Counted from the first letter of the stretch, positions 8,567-17,462 are shown. The stretch is DNA of 64,000 nucleotides from Rhodocyclaceae bacterium (GCA_020445745.1 JAGRGB010000028.1:1-64000), one strand, 5' to 3'. A program made the numbers and translations. The notes: generated by a model from the sequence alone, not told the origin.

Positions 8567-9064
8567 CTACTCCTGCCGCCGTGCCCGCTCGCGTGCCCGC
8601 TGCCGCTCCAGGGCGCGCTGCATCACCCGCGCGCGTTGCGCCTCGTCCATGTCGCGCCACTTGTCACGCAGTTCCGCGCGGCGTGCAGGGGGCAGCGCGC
8701 GCAAGCGCTTCAGCACCTTGCGAAAGCGCAGCTTGTCTTCCGCCGACAGGCTGCGGTAGCGCTCCAGGTTGTGGCGTGCGCGGTCCCGCTGATCGGGCGA
8801 CATCGCCTGCCACTTGTCGAGGCGCCGGCGCGCCCGCTGTCGTTGTTCCGGATCCATCTCCTGCCAGCGCGCGGCACCCCTGAGAAGTCGATGCCGGCGT
8901 TCCTCCGGCAGGTCGTCCCACTGCCCCTGCAGGGGTGCCAGGATTCTCCGCTGCTCGGCGTCGAGCCGTGCCCAGTCGGGACTCGCGGCGATCGCCAGCG
9001 CCGGCAGCAGGCTGGCCAGGGCGGCCAGCAGCAGCCGGCGCATTTGTCGATCTTCAGTCTTCAT
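8567..9064 (-). CDS. DUF3106 family exported protein
   Basis: 165-residue protein with a signal peptide (MRRLLLAALASLLPALAIA within the first 27 residues) and a highly charged helical body. The body contains short repeats built on W-x-x-M-x-P-E-Q-R-x-R and W-Q-A-M-S-P-D-Q-R-D-R, as in DUF3106 proteins of betaproteobacteria. No catalytic motif is visible; a periplasmic binding or scaffold role is possible but unproven. I start at ATG 9064, which has a good GGAGG ribosome site about eight bases upstream and overlaps the previous stop by 11 bases; an internal ATG at 9043 is the alternative. It ends the sigma factor operon. Confidence 0.8.
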   Translation of the reverse strand: MKTEDRQMRRLLLAALASLLPALAIAASPDWARLDAEQRRILAPLQGQWDDLPEERRHRLLRGAARWQEMDPEQRQRARRRLDKWQAMSPDQRDRARHNLERYRSLSAEDKLRFRKVLKRLRALPPARRAELRDKWRDMDEAQRARVMQRALERQRARERARRQE

Positions 9065-9266
9065 CGGAAGCCTCCGCGGTCGGCACCGGGGCGTCGTCCG
9101 TGGCGAGGATGTCGAGTTGCGCGATCGCGTCCTCGTCGTCGGCGAGTTCGCCGAGCAACTCGAGCAGTTCGGGGCTGGGTGGCGCATCGGTGGCGCTTGC
9201 CGTCCGCAGCGGCAACAGGCAGCCGGCGAGCAACAGCAGGGCGGCGCCGAGCCGTTCAGCCGGCAT
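9054..9266 (-). CDS. Small exported acidic protein, function unknown
   Basis: 70 residues: a signal peptide (RLGAALLLLAGCLLPLRTASA) followed by a strongly acidic tail rich in Asp and Glu with few other features. A Cys falls inside the hydrophobic stretch but the context is not a convincing lipobox. It overlaps the DUF3619 gene by 11 bases at its start and the DUF3106 gene by 11 bases at its end, so it is embedded in a translationally coupled operon. I do not recognise a family; its position between DUF3619 and DUF3106 suggests a part in the same envelope-related function. Confidence 0.7.
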   Translation of the reverse strand: MPAERLGAALLLLAGCLLPLRTASATDAPPSPELLELLGELADDEDAIAQLDILATDDAPVPTAEASDED

Positions 9267-9639
9267 CGCTGCCGTCCCCGGCCGACAATTGCTCGTCGAC
9301 CCACAGGTAGAAGTCCGGGTCCTCGGTGAGTTCGTCGGGATCCTGGACCGCCAGCAGGTCGAGCAGGTCGAGGTCGCCGTCGGCGAGTATCGGCAACGGG
9401 TCGTCGGCCGGATCAACGGCCCACGGCACGATGCCGACCGCGATCACGAGGCCGACGGCGAGGGCGGCGGCCGGTGCCGCGAAGGCGCGCCAGCGGCGCG
9501 CGCGCGGCTGCCGGCCGGAGAGGGCGCGCCGGCGCGCCGCGGCCAGCTGCGCGCGGGTGCGCTGGTCCAGGGCGTCGACGCTGCGGTCGAGACTGGCGCC
9601 GGCACGGCGGACGAAGGCGTCGTCACCGGGATCGCTCAT
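9256..9639 (-). CDS. DUF3619 family membrane protein
   Basis: 127 residues. The N-terminal cytosolic part (FVRRAGASLDRSVDALDQRTRAQL) matches the DUF3619 pattern found next to ECF sigma factors in betaproteobacteria. One transmembrane helix lies at about residues 54-75 (AAPAAALAVGLVIAVGIVPWA), followed by an acidic periplasmic tail with a D-P-D-F-Y-L-W-V-D element. The single-pass layout with an N-terminal cytosolic region resembles an anti-sigma factor. That role is inferred from layout and from the ATGA overlap with the sigma gene. Confidence 0.82.
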   Translation of the reverse strand: MSDPGDDAFVRRAGASLDRSVDALDQRTRAQLAAARRRALSGRQPRARRWRAFAAPAAALAVGLVIAVGIVPWAVDPADDPLPILADGDLDLLDLLAVQDPDELTEDPDFYLWVDEQLSAGDGSDAG

Positions 9640-10196
9640 TTCAAGTCCTCCAGCTCGTCGCGCAGCCGCTGCAGCGCCCGGGCGTAGTGGGTCTTGGCGC
9701 TGGTCACTGCGCAGCCCATCGCCGCAGCCGTCCGGGCGCTGTCCAGGCCTTCCCAGGCGCGCAGCAGGAAGGCCTGCTGCTGGCGCAGCGGCAAGGCGGC
9801 CAGGGCGGCGTCGAGGCGCGCCGAGAACTGGCCGTCCTCGACGCGGCGCGACGGCTCCCACGACGCGTCGGCCGGCAGCCGCGCGAACGCATCCTCCTCG
9901 CCGTCGCCGAGGAACGGCGCGAGCCAGTGGCGCAAGCGCTTGCGTACGGTCTGGCGCCGGTGCCAGTCGCGGATGCGCGATTGCAGGATCGTCAGGAACA
10001 GCGGTCGCCACTCGGCCGGCTCACGGTCGGCGTATTTCTCCACCAGTTTCATCATCGCATCCTGTACCAGCTCGAGCGCATCGTCGCGATTGCCGGTGGC
10101 GAAGCGCGCCATGCGAAAGGCCCGCCCCTCGACGTCGGCGAGGAAGGCGGGCAGGTCCTGCGCGGCGGCACGGTCGTCATCGGCGGCGGTGGCCAT
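9636..10196 (-). CDS. ECF-type RNA polymerase sigma factor
   Basis: 186-residue sigma-70 family protein with region 2 (residues about 20-85, with DDALELVQDAMMKLVEKY and IRDWHRR) and region 4 (about 130-180, with LPLRQQQAFLLRAWEGLD and the recognition helix TAAAMGCAVTSAKTHYARAL). No sigma-1.1 or region 3 is present, consistent with an ECF factor. Start is ATG 10196 with GGAAGGA five bases upstream; a GTG at 10214 is possible. Its stop overlaps the DUF3619 start (ATGA). It probably regulates its own operon, which would include the upstream repeat protein, but no promoter was identified. Confidence 0.9.
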   Translation of the reverse strand: MATAADDDRAAAQDLPAFLADVEGRAFRMARFATGNRDDALELVQDAMMKLVEKYADREPAEWRPLFLTILQSRIRDWHRRQTVRKRLRHWLAPFLGDGEEDAFARLPADASWEPSRRVEDGQFSARLDAALAALPLRQQQAFLLRAWEGLDSARTAAAMGCAVTSAKTHYARALQRLRDELEDLK

Positions 10197-10228
10197 CCGT
10201 GTCCTTCCGGCCACCGGTGCCGGCGCGT

Positions 10229-10627
10229 TCAGTCGCCACGGTGCGTGACTCGGCGCGAACGACGGTCGAGGCGGTCGTCGATGCGCTCGCCGCGCCTGTC
10301 GAGACGGTGGTCGACGCGCGCGCCGCTGCGGTCGATGCGCGCGTCGATGCGCTCGCCCTTCTTCTGCAGGCGCCTCGCGAGCTGGTCGTGGCCGGCCTCA
10401 CCGGCGCGGTCGGCGCGGCGGTCGAAGCGCTCCTCGATGCGATTGCCGCGGACGTCGCGACGTTCCTCGATGCGATCGCCGCGTCGGTCGAGGCGCTGCT
10501 CGATGCGGTCGCCGCGTTCGTCCAGGCGCTGTGCGATGCGCTCCCGGTCGGCCGCGACCGCCGAGGTCGCCAACAGCACGCCGGTCGCCAGCACGACGGT
10601 CAAGCGCTCGATTCGATTCCTGATCAT
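10229..10627 (-). CDS. Exported protein of 11-residue (hendecad) coiled-coil repeats
   Basis: 132 residues with a cleavable signal peptide (LTVVLATGVLLATSAVA, residues about 9-25). The rest is built of 11-residue units of the type R-I-E-Q-R-L-D-R-R-G-D. Four consecutive copies occupy about residues 30-73; after an irregular 17-residue spacer, three or four more cover about 90-126. The 11-residue period with hydrophobic I/L positions and alternating Arg/Glu/Asp predicts a right-handed or nearly straight coiled coil stabilised by salt bridges. The start ATG has a clear AGGAG site. It lies 32 bases upstream of the sigma gene in the same direction, so it may head that operon. No family is recognised. 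Confidence 0.75.
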   Translation of the reverse strand: MIRNRIERLTVVLATGVLLATSAVAADRERIAQRLDERGDRIEQRLDRRGDRIEERRDVRGNRIEERFDRRADRAGEAGHDQLARRLQKKGERIDARIDRSGARVDHRLDRRGERIDDRLDRRSRRVTHRGD

Positions 10628-10828
10628 GATGTTCTCCTGGTCGTTGGTGGTTGGGCTCCCGGCCGTGAGAGCGGGTACTTATGGCAGGGAACGCATCCGC
10701 CGCCGGGTGGACGACAAGCAGGTCGAATTTTCTTGACGATCGGGCGCTCGCTCTCCGTTCGGGCCGCGCGGCGCCTGCGGGAGCGGGTCACGACCGCCCG
10801 TCGCAGGCGGTGCGAGGATCCTGCGGAA

Positions 10829-13800
10829 TCATTCGGCAGGCTGCGATATGCCTTCTGCGTGGGCGGCGACGTACTCGCGAAATTCGTCGATCGGGAGTGG
10901 CTCGCTGAACAGGAATCCCTGGGCGTAGGTGCAGCCCTGCTGGCGCAGAAACTCGAGCTGCTCCGGGGTCTCCACCCCTTCGGCGACGGTCTGCATGCCG
11001 AACGCGTTGGCCAGTTGCACGATCGCCTTGATGGTCGCGGCGTCGGTCTCGTCCGAGGTGATGTCGGAAACGAACGAGCGATCGATCTTGATGATGCGCA
11101 CGGGCATGCGCTTGAGATACGAGAGCGACGAAAAGCCGGTGCCGAAGTCGTCGACGGCGATGCTGCAGCCCATGCCGTTCAGGCGTCTGAAGATGTCCAC
11201 GAACTCCTCGCTGTCCGACAGCTTGAGGCTCTCGGTGATCTCCAGCGTGACCTTGCCACCCCTGGCCAGGTCGCTTTTGTCGAGGAGCATCAGCATCTGG
11301 TCGATGTGGTCCTTGGCGACGAACTGGGCCGCGGACAGGTTGAATGCCAGTGACAGCCCGTAGACTTCGTCGCGCCAGTCCGCCAGCCCGACCCGCAGGA
11401 TCCACTCGCTGAGCCTGCTGATCATGCCGTTCTGTTCGGCGACCGGAATGAAGACTTCCGGCGAGATGTAGCCCTTCGCCGGGTGCTTCCATCTCAGCAA
11501 TGCCTCGGCCCCGGCGAGCGTCATCGTCTCCAGATGGATTATCGGCTGGTAATGAACCGCGAGGTGATCGGCGTCGACGGCGATTTCCAGTTCGGAATTG
11601 ATCCAGTGGCGCCGGTTGGCCTCGTCCTGGAGGCGGTTGGTGAAGAAGCAGGCCTTGTTGCGGCCGAGCTTCTTGGCTTCGTACATGGCGCTGTCCGCGT
11701 TCTTCAGCAGCACTTCCGGCGTATCGCCGTCCATCGGATAGACGGTGATGCCGATGCTGGCGGGGGCACGCACGACGCTGCCCTGTATGACCACCGGCTC
11801 ATGCAACCTGGCGAGGATCTTGTCGGCGATCGGCACCACGTCGTCGACGCTCTTCAGGTTGCCGAGCAGCACGATGAATTCGTCGCCGCCCATCCGGCCG
11901 ACGGAATCGGACTCGCGAAGCACGCTCCTGATGCGCTTGGCGGTTTCGACCAGCAATTCGTCGCCGGCGGCATGCCCGAGGGCATCGTTGATCGACTTGA
12001 AATTGTCGAGATCGAGGAAAAGGACGGCGAAGATCGTGCCCGAGCGGCGTGCCGCGGCCAGCACCTGCCCCATGCGGTCGAGGGTCAGATTCCGGTTGGC
12101 CAGCCCGGTCAGGCTGTCGTAGGTGGCCTGGCGTTCGATGGTCTGCTGGGCCAGCTTGATGTCGGTGATGTCGCGGAACACGCCGATGTGGCGATGGATC
12201 TTGCCGCTTGCGTCGCGAATCACGTTTATCGACAGGTGTTCGACGTAATTCTGTCCATTCTTGCGCCGGTTCTTGATCTCCCCCTGCCAGCAGCCTTTCC
12301 GGTCTATCGTCTGCCACAGGTTGTCGTAGAACTCGCGGGAATGCTCGCCAGAACTCAGGATGTGCGGCGTGCGGCCGATGACCTCGCTCGCCAGGTAGCC
12401 GGTGATCCTGGTGAAGGCGGGGTTGACGGCGACGATCTTGTTGGCGGCGTCGGTGATCATCGCTGCTTCGGAACCGTATTCGAAGACCGAGGCAGACAGT
12501 CTCAGCTGTTCCTCGGCACTCTTCTTTTCGGTGACGTTCACGATCATCAGCACCGCACCGTTCACCCTCTTGCGGCCGGTCGCCAGATAGGGCGCCAGGC
12601 GCATCAGATACGTCTGGTTGCCGTTTCCGCTGAATTCGATCTCGTGCTGTCGACCGTGGTCGATGACGTCGCGCACGGTTTCGATCAGCGCCGGTATCCG
12701 GCAGCGGGTCCGCACGGAGGTCAGATTCTCGCTGGCGTCCGCGGCGATATTGAAGAAATCGAGGGCGTTCCGGTTGTAGCGCGTGATCGCCAACCGGGAA
12801 TCGACGACGACCAGGCCCTGCTGCATGCTTTCGACGACGTTCTTGAGATCGTCGTTGATGTCGGCCAGCTCGCCGGAGCGGGTGCCCAGTTCGTCATTGA
12901 CGGTGATCAACTCTTCGTTCGAGGCCTGCAATTCCTCGTTGGCGGTCTCCAGTTCTTCGTTGGAGGCCTGGAGTTCCTCGTTGGAAGCCTGCGCTTCTTC
13001 GTTGAGCGCCTGCAATTCCTCGTTGGCGGTCTCAAGTTCCTCGATGACGGTCTGCAGGTTCTCGCGATTGAGGACGACTTCCTGCTCCAATTCGGCAATG
13101 CGCGCTTCTCGTCCGGGGTCGGCGCCCTGCGCATCATGGTCGCCGGCCCGCTCGTCCGCCGCTTCGAAGCACACCAGAAGCAGACAGCCGTCGTTCGATC
13201 CGGTGTCGCCGGCGTAATGCACCGTGACACGCCAGCGCGACACCTCGCCGTTGAGGGACACCTCGATCGCACTCGACTGGGCGCTCTTGCGCGATCGGGC
13301 GACGCGGTGCGCAAAGGCTCTCAGCTCGGCCCGGAAAGCCTCCTTGATCAGCGAGAACGCGTTGAAGTCGGCGCGTCCCTTGCGCACGCCGAGAAAGTCG
13401 CCGCATTCGCCATAGACCTCGAGGATCTCGCCGGTCGCGGTCATCAGCATGCTCGCCGGCGCGTACAGTTCGAACAGCCGATCCTGTCCGATCGTCGTCA
13501 GCGACCTCGTATCCAGGGCCCGCGGGCTCGCCGCGCCGGCATCGGCACCGTGTTCGCGCTGCTGCGAGAAGCCGCCCACCGCGGGTGACGGCACCATGCG
13601 CCGCACGTAGATCTTGTTCTTGCGGTCCCGCTCGGCGAACAGCGTACCCAATCGACCGACCGATTCCGATTTCCCGAGGAACAGGATGCCGCCTTCGTGG
13701 AGCGCGTAATGAAATATCTTCATCACGCGCTCCTGCAATTCGCTCTTGAAGTAGATCAGGAGGTTCCGGCAACTGATCAAGTCCAGGCGCACGAACGGCG

Positions 13801-15118
13801 GATCCTGCACCAGGTCCTGGCGCGCGAACAGGATCATCTCGCGGAGACTGCGATCGATCTGGTAGAGGCCTTCGTCCGCCGTGAAATAACGGGCAACCAG
13901 CGCAGCGTCCATGCCACTGAGGGCTGCCTCCGGAAAGATTCCTGCGCGGGCGCTCGAGACGGCCTCGCCATTGATGTCGGTGGCGAAGATCTGGATCCGG
14001 TAGCGGTCGCAACGGTTGCCCAGGGCTTCCGCGACCAGGATCGCGATCGAATAGACTTCCTCGCCGGTCGCGCATCCCGGTACCCAGACGCGAATCTCGT
14101 CGCCCGGACTCTTCGCTGCGAGCATGTCGACGACGAGCTTGCGAAGCGCGTCGAAGGCCTCGGGATCGCGGAAGAAGGAGGTGACACAAATCAGGAAGTT
14201 GCCGGCCAGCTCGGTCAGCTCGTTGCGGTTGCTGGCGATGTAGCTGCCGTAGGCCTCGAGGCTCGGAATCTGCATCGCCGCCATTCGTCGCAGCACCTGG
14301 CGTGACAGCGTGGATTCCTTGTAGTTGGAGAAATCCATGCCGGTCGTCACGCGGATCTGCCGCACCAGTCCGAGAATCGTCGATGGTGGCTCTTCTTCCG
14401 CTTCGACGACGATCGGTGGTCGCGGGCGCTGGACGATCGCGCTCAATTGATTGGCGATCTCCTGGGGTGGCAACACGAGGTCGGCGCCGCCGGCGCGGAT
14501 CGCCGCGGTCGGCATGCTGTCGTACTTGGCGGATTTCGGCTCCTGGGCGATGGAGATGCCGCCGGCGGCCTTGATCGCCTTGATGCCACGGGCGCCGTCG
14601 GAGCCGGTGCCCGACAGGATGATGCCGATCGCACGGTCCTCCTGATCGTCCGCGAGGCTGATCAGAAATCTGTCCACCGAGGGCCTCGGGCCGATCGTGT
14701 TGGTCGGCTTGCTGATCCGCAGCTTGCCCTTGACCACGGTCAGGTCGGCGTTGGGCGGCGCAACGTAGATCGTATCCGCCTTGGGAACCCGATGGTTGCT
14801 TGCTTCCTCGACCCGGAGACCGGTTTCGCGGGCCAGCAGTTCGACCATCATGCTGCGGTGGGCCGGCGACATGTGCTGGGCGACCAGATAGGTCATGTTG
14901 GCGTGGTCGGGGAGGGCTGCGACGAAGGGTCGCAGCGCCTCGAGTCCGCCCGCCGACGCGCCGATGCCGACATAGAACAGCGAGTTGTCCGACGGATTCG
15001 CCGAGGCGGACTTGCTGGCCTTGGCGGCGGGCCTGGAACGCGCCGCTGCCGTGGCTGGTCCCTGCGGGCTCGCCCGCTTTTGCGCCGGGCTTGTTGCGCG
15101 CGCTGCCTTGGTGGTCAT
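10829..15118 (-). CDS. CheB-CheR-PAS-GGDEF-EAL fusion signalling protein
   Basis: 1429 residues. The N-terminal 45 residues are Ala/Lys/Pro rich. The CheB methylesterase domain (about 46-230) keeps Ser55 (GASAGG), His82 (QHMSP) and Asp174 (TGSDGARG). The CheR domain (about 248-500) has the SAM motif WVPGCATGEEVYS at 345-357 and LISCRNLLIYF. A long coiled coil of N-E-E-L-Q/E repeats spans about 672-746. Two PAS domains follow. The GGDEF domain has GRMGGDEF near 1077 with an upstream R-x-x-D inhibitory site. The EAL domain has EALLRWKHP near 1205, DDFGTGFSSLSYL and VAEGVET. All catalytic signatures look intact, so it may both make and degrade c-di-GMP. No response-regulator domain is present in CheB. 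It is monocistronic; the start is ATG 15118. Confidence 0.93.
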   Translation of the reverse strand: MTTKAARATSPAQKRASPQGPATAAARSRPAAKASKSASANPSDNSLFYVGIGASAGGLEALRPFVAALPDHANMTYLVAQHMSPAHRSMMVELLARETGLRVEEASNHRVPKADTIYVAPPNADLTVVKGKLRISKPTNTIGPRPSVDRFLISLADDQEDRAIGIILSGTGSDGARGIKAIKAAGGISIAQEPKSAKYDSMPTAAIRAGGADLVLPPQEIANQLSAIVQRPRPPIVVEAEEEPPSTILGLVRQIRVTTGMDFSNYKESTLSRQVLRRMAAMQIPSLEAYGSYIASNRNELTELAGNFLICVTSFFRDPEAFDALRKLVVDMLAAKSPGDEIRVWVPGCATGEEVYSIAILVAEALGNRCDRYRIQIFATDINGEAVSSARAGIFPEAALSGMDAALVARYFTADEGLYQIDRSLREMILFARQDLVQDPPFVRLDLISCRNLLIYFKSELQERVMKIFHYALHEGGILFLGKSESVGRLGTLFAERDRKNKIYVRRMVPSPAVGGFSQQREHGADAGAASPRALDTRSLTTIGQDRLFELYAPASMLMTATGEILEVYGECGDFLGVRKGRADFNAFSLIKEAFRAELRAFAHRVARSRKSAQSSAIEVSLNGEVSRWRVTVHYAGDTGSNDGCLLLVCFEAADERAGDHDAQGADPGREARIAELEQEVVLNRENLQTVIEELETANEELQALNEEAQASNEELQASNEELETANEELQASNEELITVNDELGTRSGELADINDDLKNVVESMQQGLVVVDSRLAITRYNRNALDFFNIAADASENLTSVRTRCRIPALIETVRDVIDHGRQHEIEFSGNGNQTYLMRLAPYLATGRKRVNGAVLMIVNVTEKKSAEEQLRLSASVFEYGSEAAMITDAANKIVAVNPAFTRITGYLASEVIGRTPHILSSGEHSREFYDNLWQTIDRKGCWQGEIKNRRKNGQNYVEHLSINVIRDASGKIHRHIGVFRDITDIKLAQQTIERQATYDSLTGLANRNLTLDRMGQVLAAARRSGTIFAVLFLDLDNFKSINDALGHAAGDELLVETAKRIRSVLRESDSVGRMGGDEFIVLLGNLKSVDDVVPIADKILARLHEPVVIQGSVVRAPASIGITVYPMDGDTPEVLLKNADSAMYEAKKLGRNKACFFTNRLQDEANRRHWINSELEIAVDADHLAVHYQPIIHLETMTLAGAEALLRWKHPAKGYISPEVFIPVAEQNGMISRLSEWILRVGLADWRDEVYGLSLAFNLSAAQFVAKDHIDQMLMLLDKSDLARGGKVTLEITESLKLSDSEEFVDIFRRLNGMGCSIAVDDFGTGFSSLSYLKRMPVRIIKIDRSFVSDITSDETDAATIKAIVQLANAFGMQTVAEGVETPEQLEFLRQQGCTYAQGFLFSEPLPIDEFREYVAAHAEGISQPAE

Positions 15119-15275
15119 GAAACCGCGGTGCCCTCGAAATGCCGCTACGACCGCGACAAGATGCGGTTCGCCGGAGGAGCTGTCAATCCCCGTCTACGAC
15201 AACGTCATCGTTCGGCGGGCGTCCCACGGTGGCGACGCAATGCCGCGAGCCCCTGCGAAGACCTCGCCCCGCCCC

Positions 15276-16181
15276 TCAGCGTCGTCGCAGACGGGTCGCC
15301 AGGATGCTGCCGTCCGTCGCGACCACGCCGCGCACCTCGACCCGGTCGCCGAGGCGCGGCCGCTTGTCGATGCGGGTGTCGGCGCCGACGCTGATCGGCG
15401 TCCCGTCGATCGCCCACCGGCCGGTCAGCGTCCCCTCGAAGCGCAGCCGTGCTCCGACCGGGATCGGGGCCTCCTCGCCTTTCGCGTTGCGTGCACCGTC
15501 GGCGATCCAGCGCTCGATCAGTGCGATCTCGTCTTCGTCGAGCCACGGCGGCCCGTCGAACGGCATGCGCGGTCGCGACAGACCGCGGATGCGGCGTAGC
15601 AGTTCGCTGGCGCCGGGCACGCCGGGCACCACCCGCACGCGCTCGGCGGCCGACAGCGTCGCCGGGTAGGACGTCAGGCGGAAGCCCTCCGGCGGCGCAC
15701 CCATCAGTCCGTTGTCGGTATGGCACTTGGCGCAGCGGGTGGCGAAGATCGGCGCCACATCGGCGTAGCTGACCTTTTCTCCGGGCCCGGGCCGCGGCGC
15801 GGTAGCAACGGCAGCGGTCGCGGCCGGGTCCGCCGCCGGCATGCCGGCGGCGATCCAGGCCTCGATCACCGCCACCTCCGGGTCGTTCAGCCACGGCGGG
15901 CCGGTCATCGGCATGCGCGGCAGGCTGTCGCCGCGAATGCGCCGCAGCAGTTCGCTGCCGGCGGCATCGTCGGCGCGCACCACCGGTCCGTTGCGGCTGC
16001 CTGCCGTGAGGCCGTCGAGCGAGTCGAGGCGCAGGCCCAGCGGCGCTGCCTCGCCGCTGTGGCACATCACGCAGCGGGCCCGGAGGATCGCCGCGACCTC
16101 GGCGTAGTCCGGTGCCGCCGCGCCGGCCAGCCCGGCGGCCCAGAACAGCACGGCGGCGGCGCCGTGCCGTGCCGCCGTCAT
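15276..16181 (-). CDS. Di-haem cytochrome c (planctomycete-type cytochrome domains)
   Basis: 301 residues with a signal peptide ending near residue 23. Two c-type haem sites, CVMCH (about residue 37) and CAKCH (about 140), each sit in a domain with the G-L-R-L-D-S-L-D or G-F-R-L-T-S-Y form and the later motif R-I-R-G-x-S-x-P-R-M-P-x-x-G-P-P-W-L. The two domains are clear internal duplicates resembling the PSCyt1 type. The C-terminal 65 residues form a beta-rich domain like DUF5666. It is likely periplasmic; redox partner unknown. The start overlaps the pyrX stop (ATGA), an odd companion for pyrimidine genes. Confidence 0.8.
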   Translation of the reverse strand: MTAARHGAAAVLFWAAGLAGAAAPDYAEVAAILRARCVMCHSGEAAPLGLRLDSLDGLTAGSRNGPVVRADDAAGSELLRRIRGDSLPRMPMTGPPWLNDPEVAVIEAWIAAGMPAADPAATAAVATAPRPGPGEKVSYADVAPIFATRCAKCHTDNGLMGAPPEGFRLTSYPATLSAAERVRVVPGVPGASELLRRIRGLSRPRMPFDGPPWLDEDEIALIERWIADGARNAKGEEAPIPVGARLRFEGTLTGRWAIDGTPISVGADTRIDKRPRLGDRVEVRGVVATDGSILATRLRRR

Positions 16182-17461
16182 CGCGCTTCGCCGTACATGA
16201 TCTGGCCCTCGACGATCGTCGTACGCACCCGTCCGGGCAGGCACAGGCCGAGGAACGGCGTGTTCTTGCCCTGGCTGCGGAGGGTCTCGCGCGCGACCAG
16301 CGTCTCGCCGGCCGGATCGAAGATGCAGACGTCGGCGCGGGCGTCGACCGACAGGTGGCCGCCGCGCTGGCTGCCGATGATGCGGGCGGCGTCCGACGTC
16401 ACCCGGGCCAGGGCGTCCAGCAGCGGCACCGAGCACTGTTCGGCCCACTTCAGGGTCAGGGGCAGCAGCAGTTCGAGCCCGGTGGCGCCGGGCTCGGCCT
16501 CGGAGAACGGGCACTGCTTGGCGTCGTCGTCCACCGGCGTGTGGTTGGAGCACAAGGCGTTGATGTCGCCGTCGGCGAGGCCACGCCGCAGCGCGTCGCG
16601 GTCGCGCTGGCTGCGCAGCGGCGGTATCAGGCGACAATGGGGATTGAAGTAGCCGATGTCCATGTCGCACAGGTGCAGCTGGTTGATCGACACGTCGCAG
16701 GTGATGTCGACGCCCTCGCGGCGGGCCCACTTGATCATCTTGAGGCCTTCGGCGCTCGACAGCCGGGTCACGTGCAGCCGGCAGCCGGCCAGCCGCGCGA
16801 GTTCGATATGGGTGTACAGGCCGATCGTCTCTGCCGCGGTCGGGATGCCGGCCAGGCCGAGGCGGGACGCCACCTCGCCGTCATGGGCGACACCTCCGCG
16901 CGAAAGGAAGGGCGCCATTGGCTGCAGCCAGACCGGGAAATCGAAGGTGGCGGCATATTCCATCGCGTGCAGCAGCACCTTGTTGTCGGTCATCGGCACG
17001 TTGGCCTGGCTGAAGGCGACACAGCCGGCGTCGGTGAGCTCGGCCATCTCGGACAGCCGCTCGCCGGCGAGCCCGACCGTCAGCGCGCCGACCGGGTAGA
17101 TGTGGGCGCGATTGAGGCGCTTGGCCCGGTAGCGCAGCATCTCGACCAGTCCCGGTTCGTCGAGCACCGGGTCGGTGTCGGGCGGGATCGCGAGGCTGGT
17201 GACGCCGCCGGCCATCGCCGCCTCCATCTCGGACTCGAGGGTGGCGCGGTACTCGAAGCCGGGTTCGCGCAGGCGGGCGGCGATGTCCACCAGGCCCGGG
17301 CAGACCACCAGCTCGCGCGCATCGATCTCGCGGTCGGCGACGAAGCCGTCCGGCGCCTCGCCGACCGCAGCCACCCGGCCGTCGGCGATGTAGAGGTCCT
17401 GCTCGGTGTCGACGCGGTTGGCCGGGTCGATCAGGCGGCCATGGGCGATTCGGATCTTCAT
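16178..17461 (-). CDS. pyrX: Dihydroorotase-like protein PyrX (PyrC'), zinc site lost
   Basis: 427 residues with the type I dihydroorotase amidohydrolase fold. The usual zinc motif D-x-H-x-H after P-G-L-V-D is replaced by D59-I-A-A-R63, the H-A-E-D-like site is Q-P-M-A, and the S-D-H-A-P-H motif is S-N-H-T-P-V. The enzyme is therefore almost certainly inactive as a dihydroorotase. In pseudomonads such PyrC' proteins are needed to assemble active aspartate transcarbamoylase with PyrB. The gene begins at ATG 17461, one base beyond the pyrB stop; TTG at 17476 is a weaker alternative. A catalytic PyrC should be encoded elsewhere in the genome. Confidence 0.92.
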   Translation of the reverse strand: MKIRIAHGRLIDPANRVDTEQDLYIADGRVAAVGEAPDGFVADREIDARELVVCPGLVDIAARLREPGFEYRATLESEMEAAMAGGVTSLAIPPDTDPVLDEPGLVEMLRYRAKRLNRAHIYPVGALTVGLAGERLSEMAELTDAGCVAFSQANVPMTDNKVLLHAMEYAATFDFPVWLQPMAPFLSRGGVAHDGEVASRLGLAGIPTAAETIGLYTHIELARLAGCRLHVTRLSSAEGLKMIKWARREGVDITCDVSINQLHLCDMDIGYFNPHCRLIPPLRSQRDRDALRRGLADGDINALCSNHTPVDDDAKQCPFSEAEPGATGLELLLPLTLKWAEQCSVPLLDALARVTSDAARIIGSQRGGHLSVDARADVCIFDPAGETLVARETLRSQGKNTPFLGLCLPGRVRTTIVEGQIMYGEAR

Positions 17462-17462
17462 C

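Noticed and set aside
10229-10627. CRISPR-like regularly spaced repeats
   Set aside because: The repeats are in-frame codons for an 11-residue protein unit following a signal peptide; units are imperfect and have no spacers.
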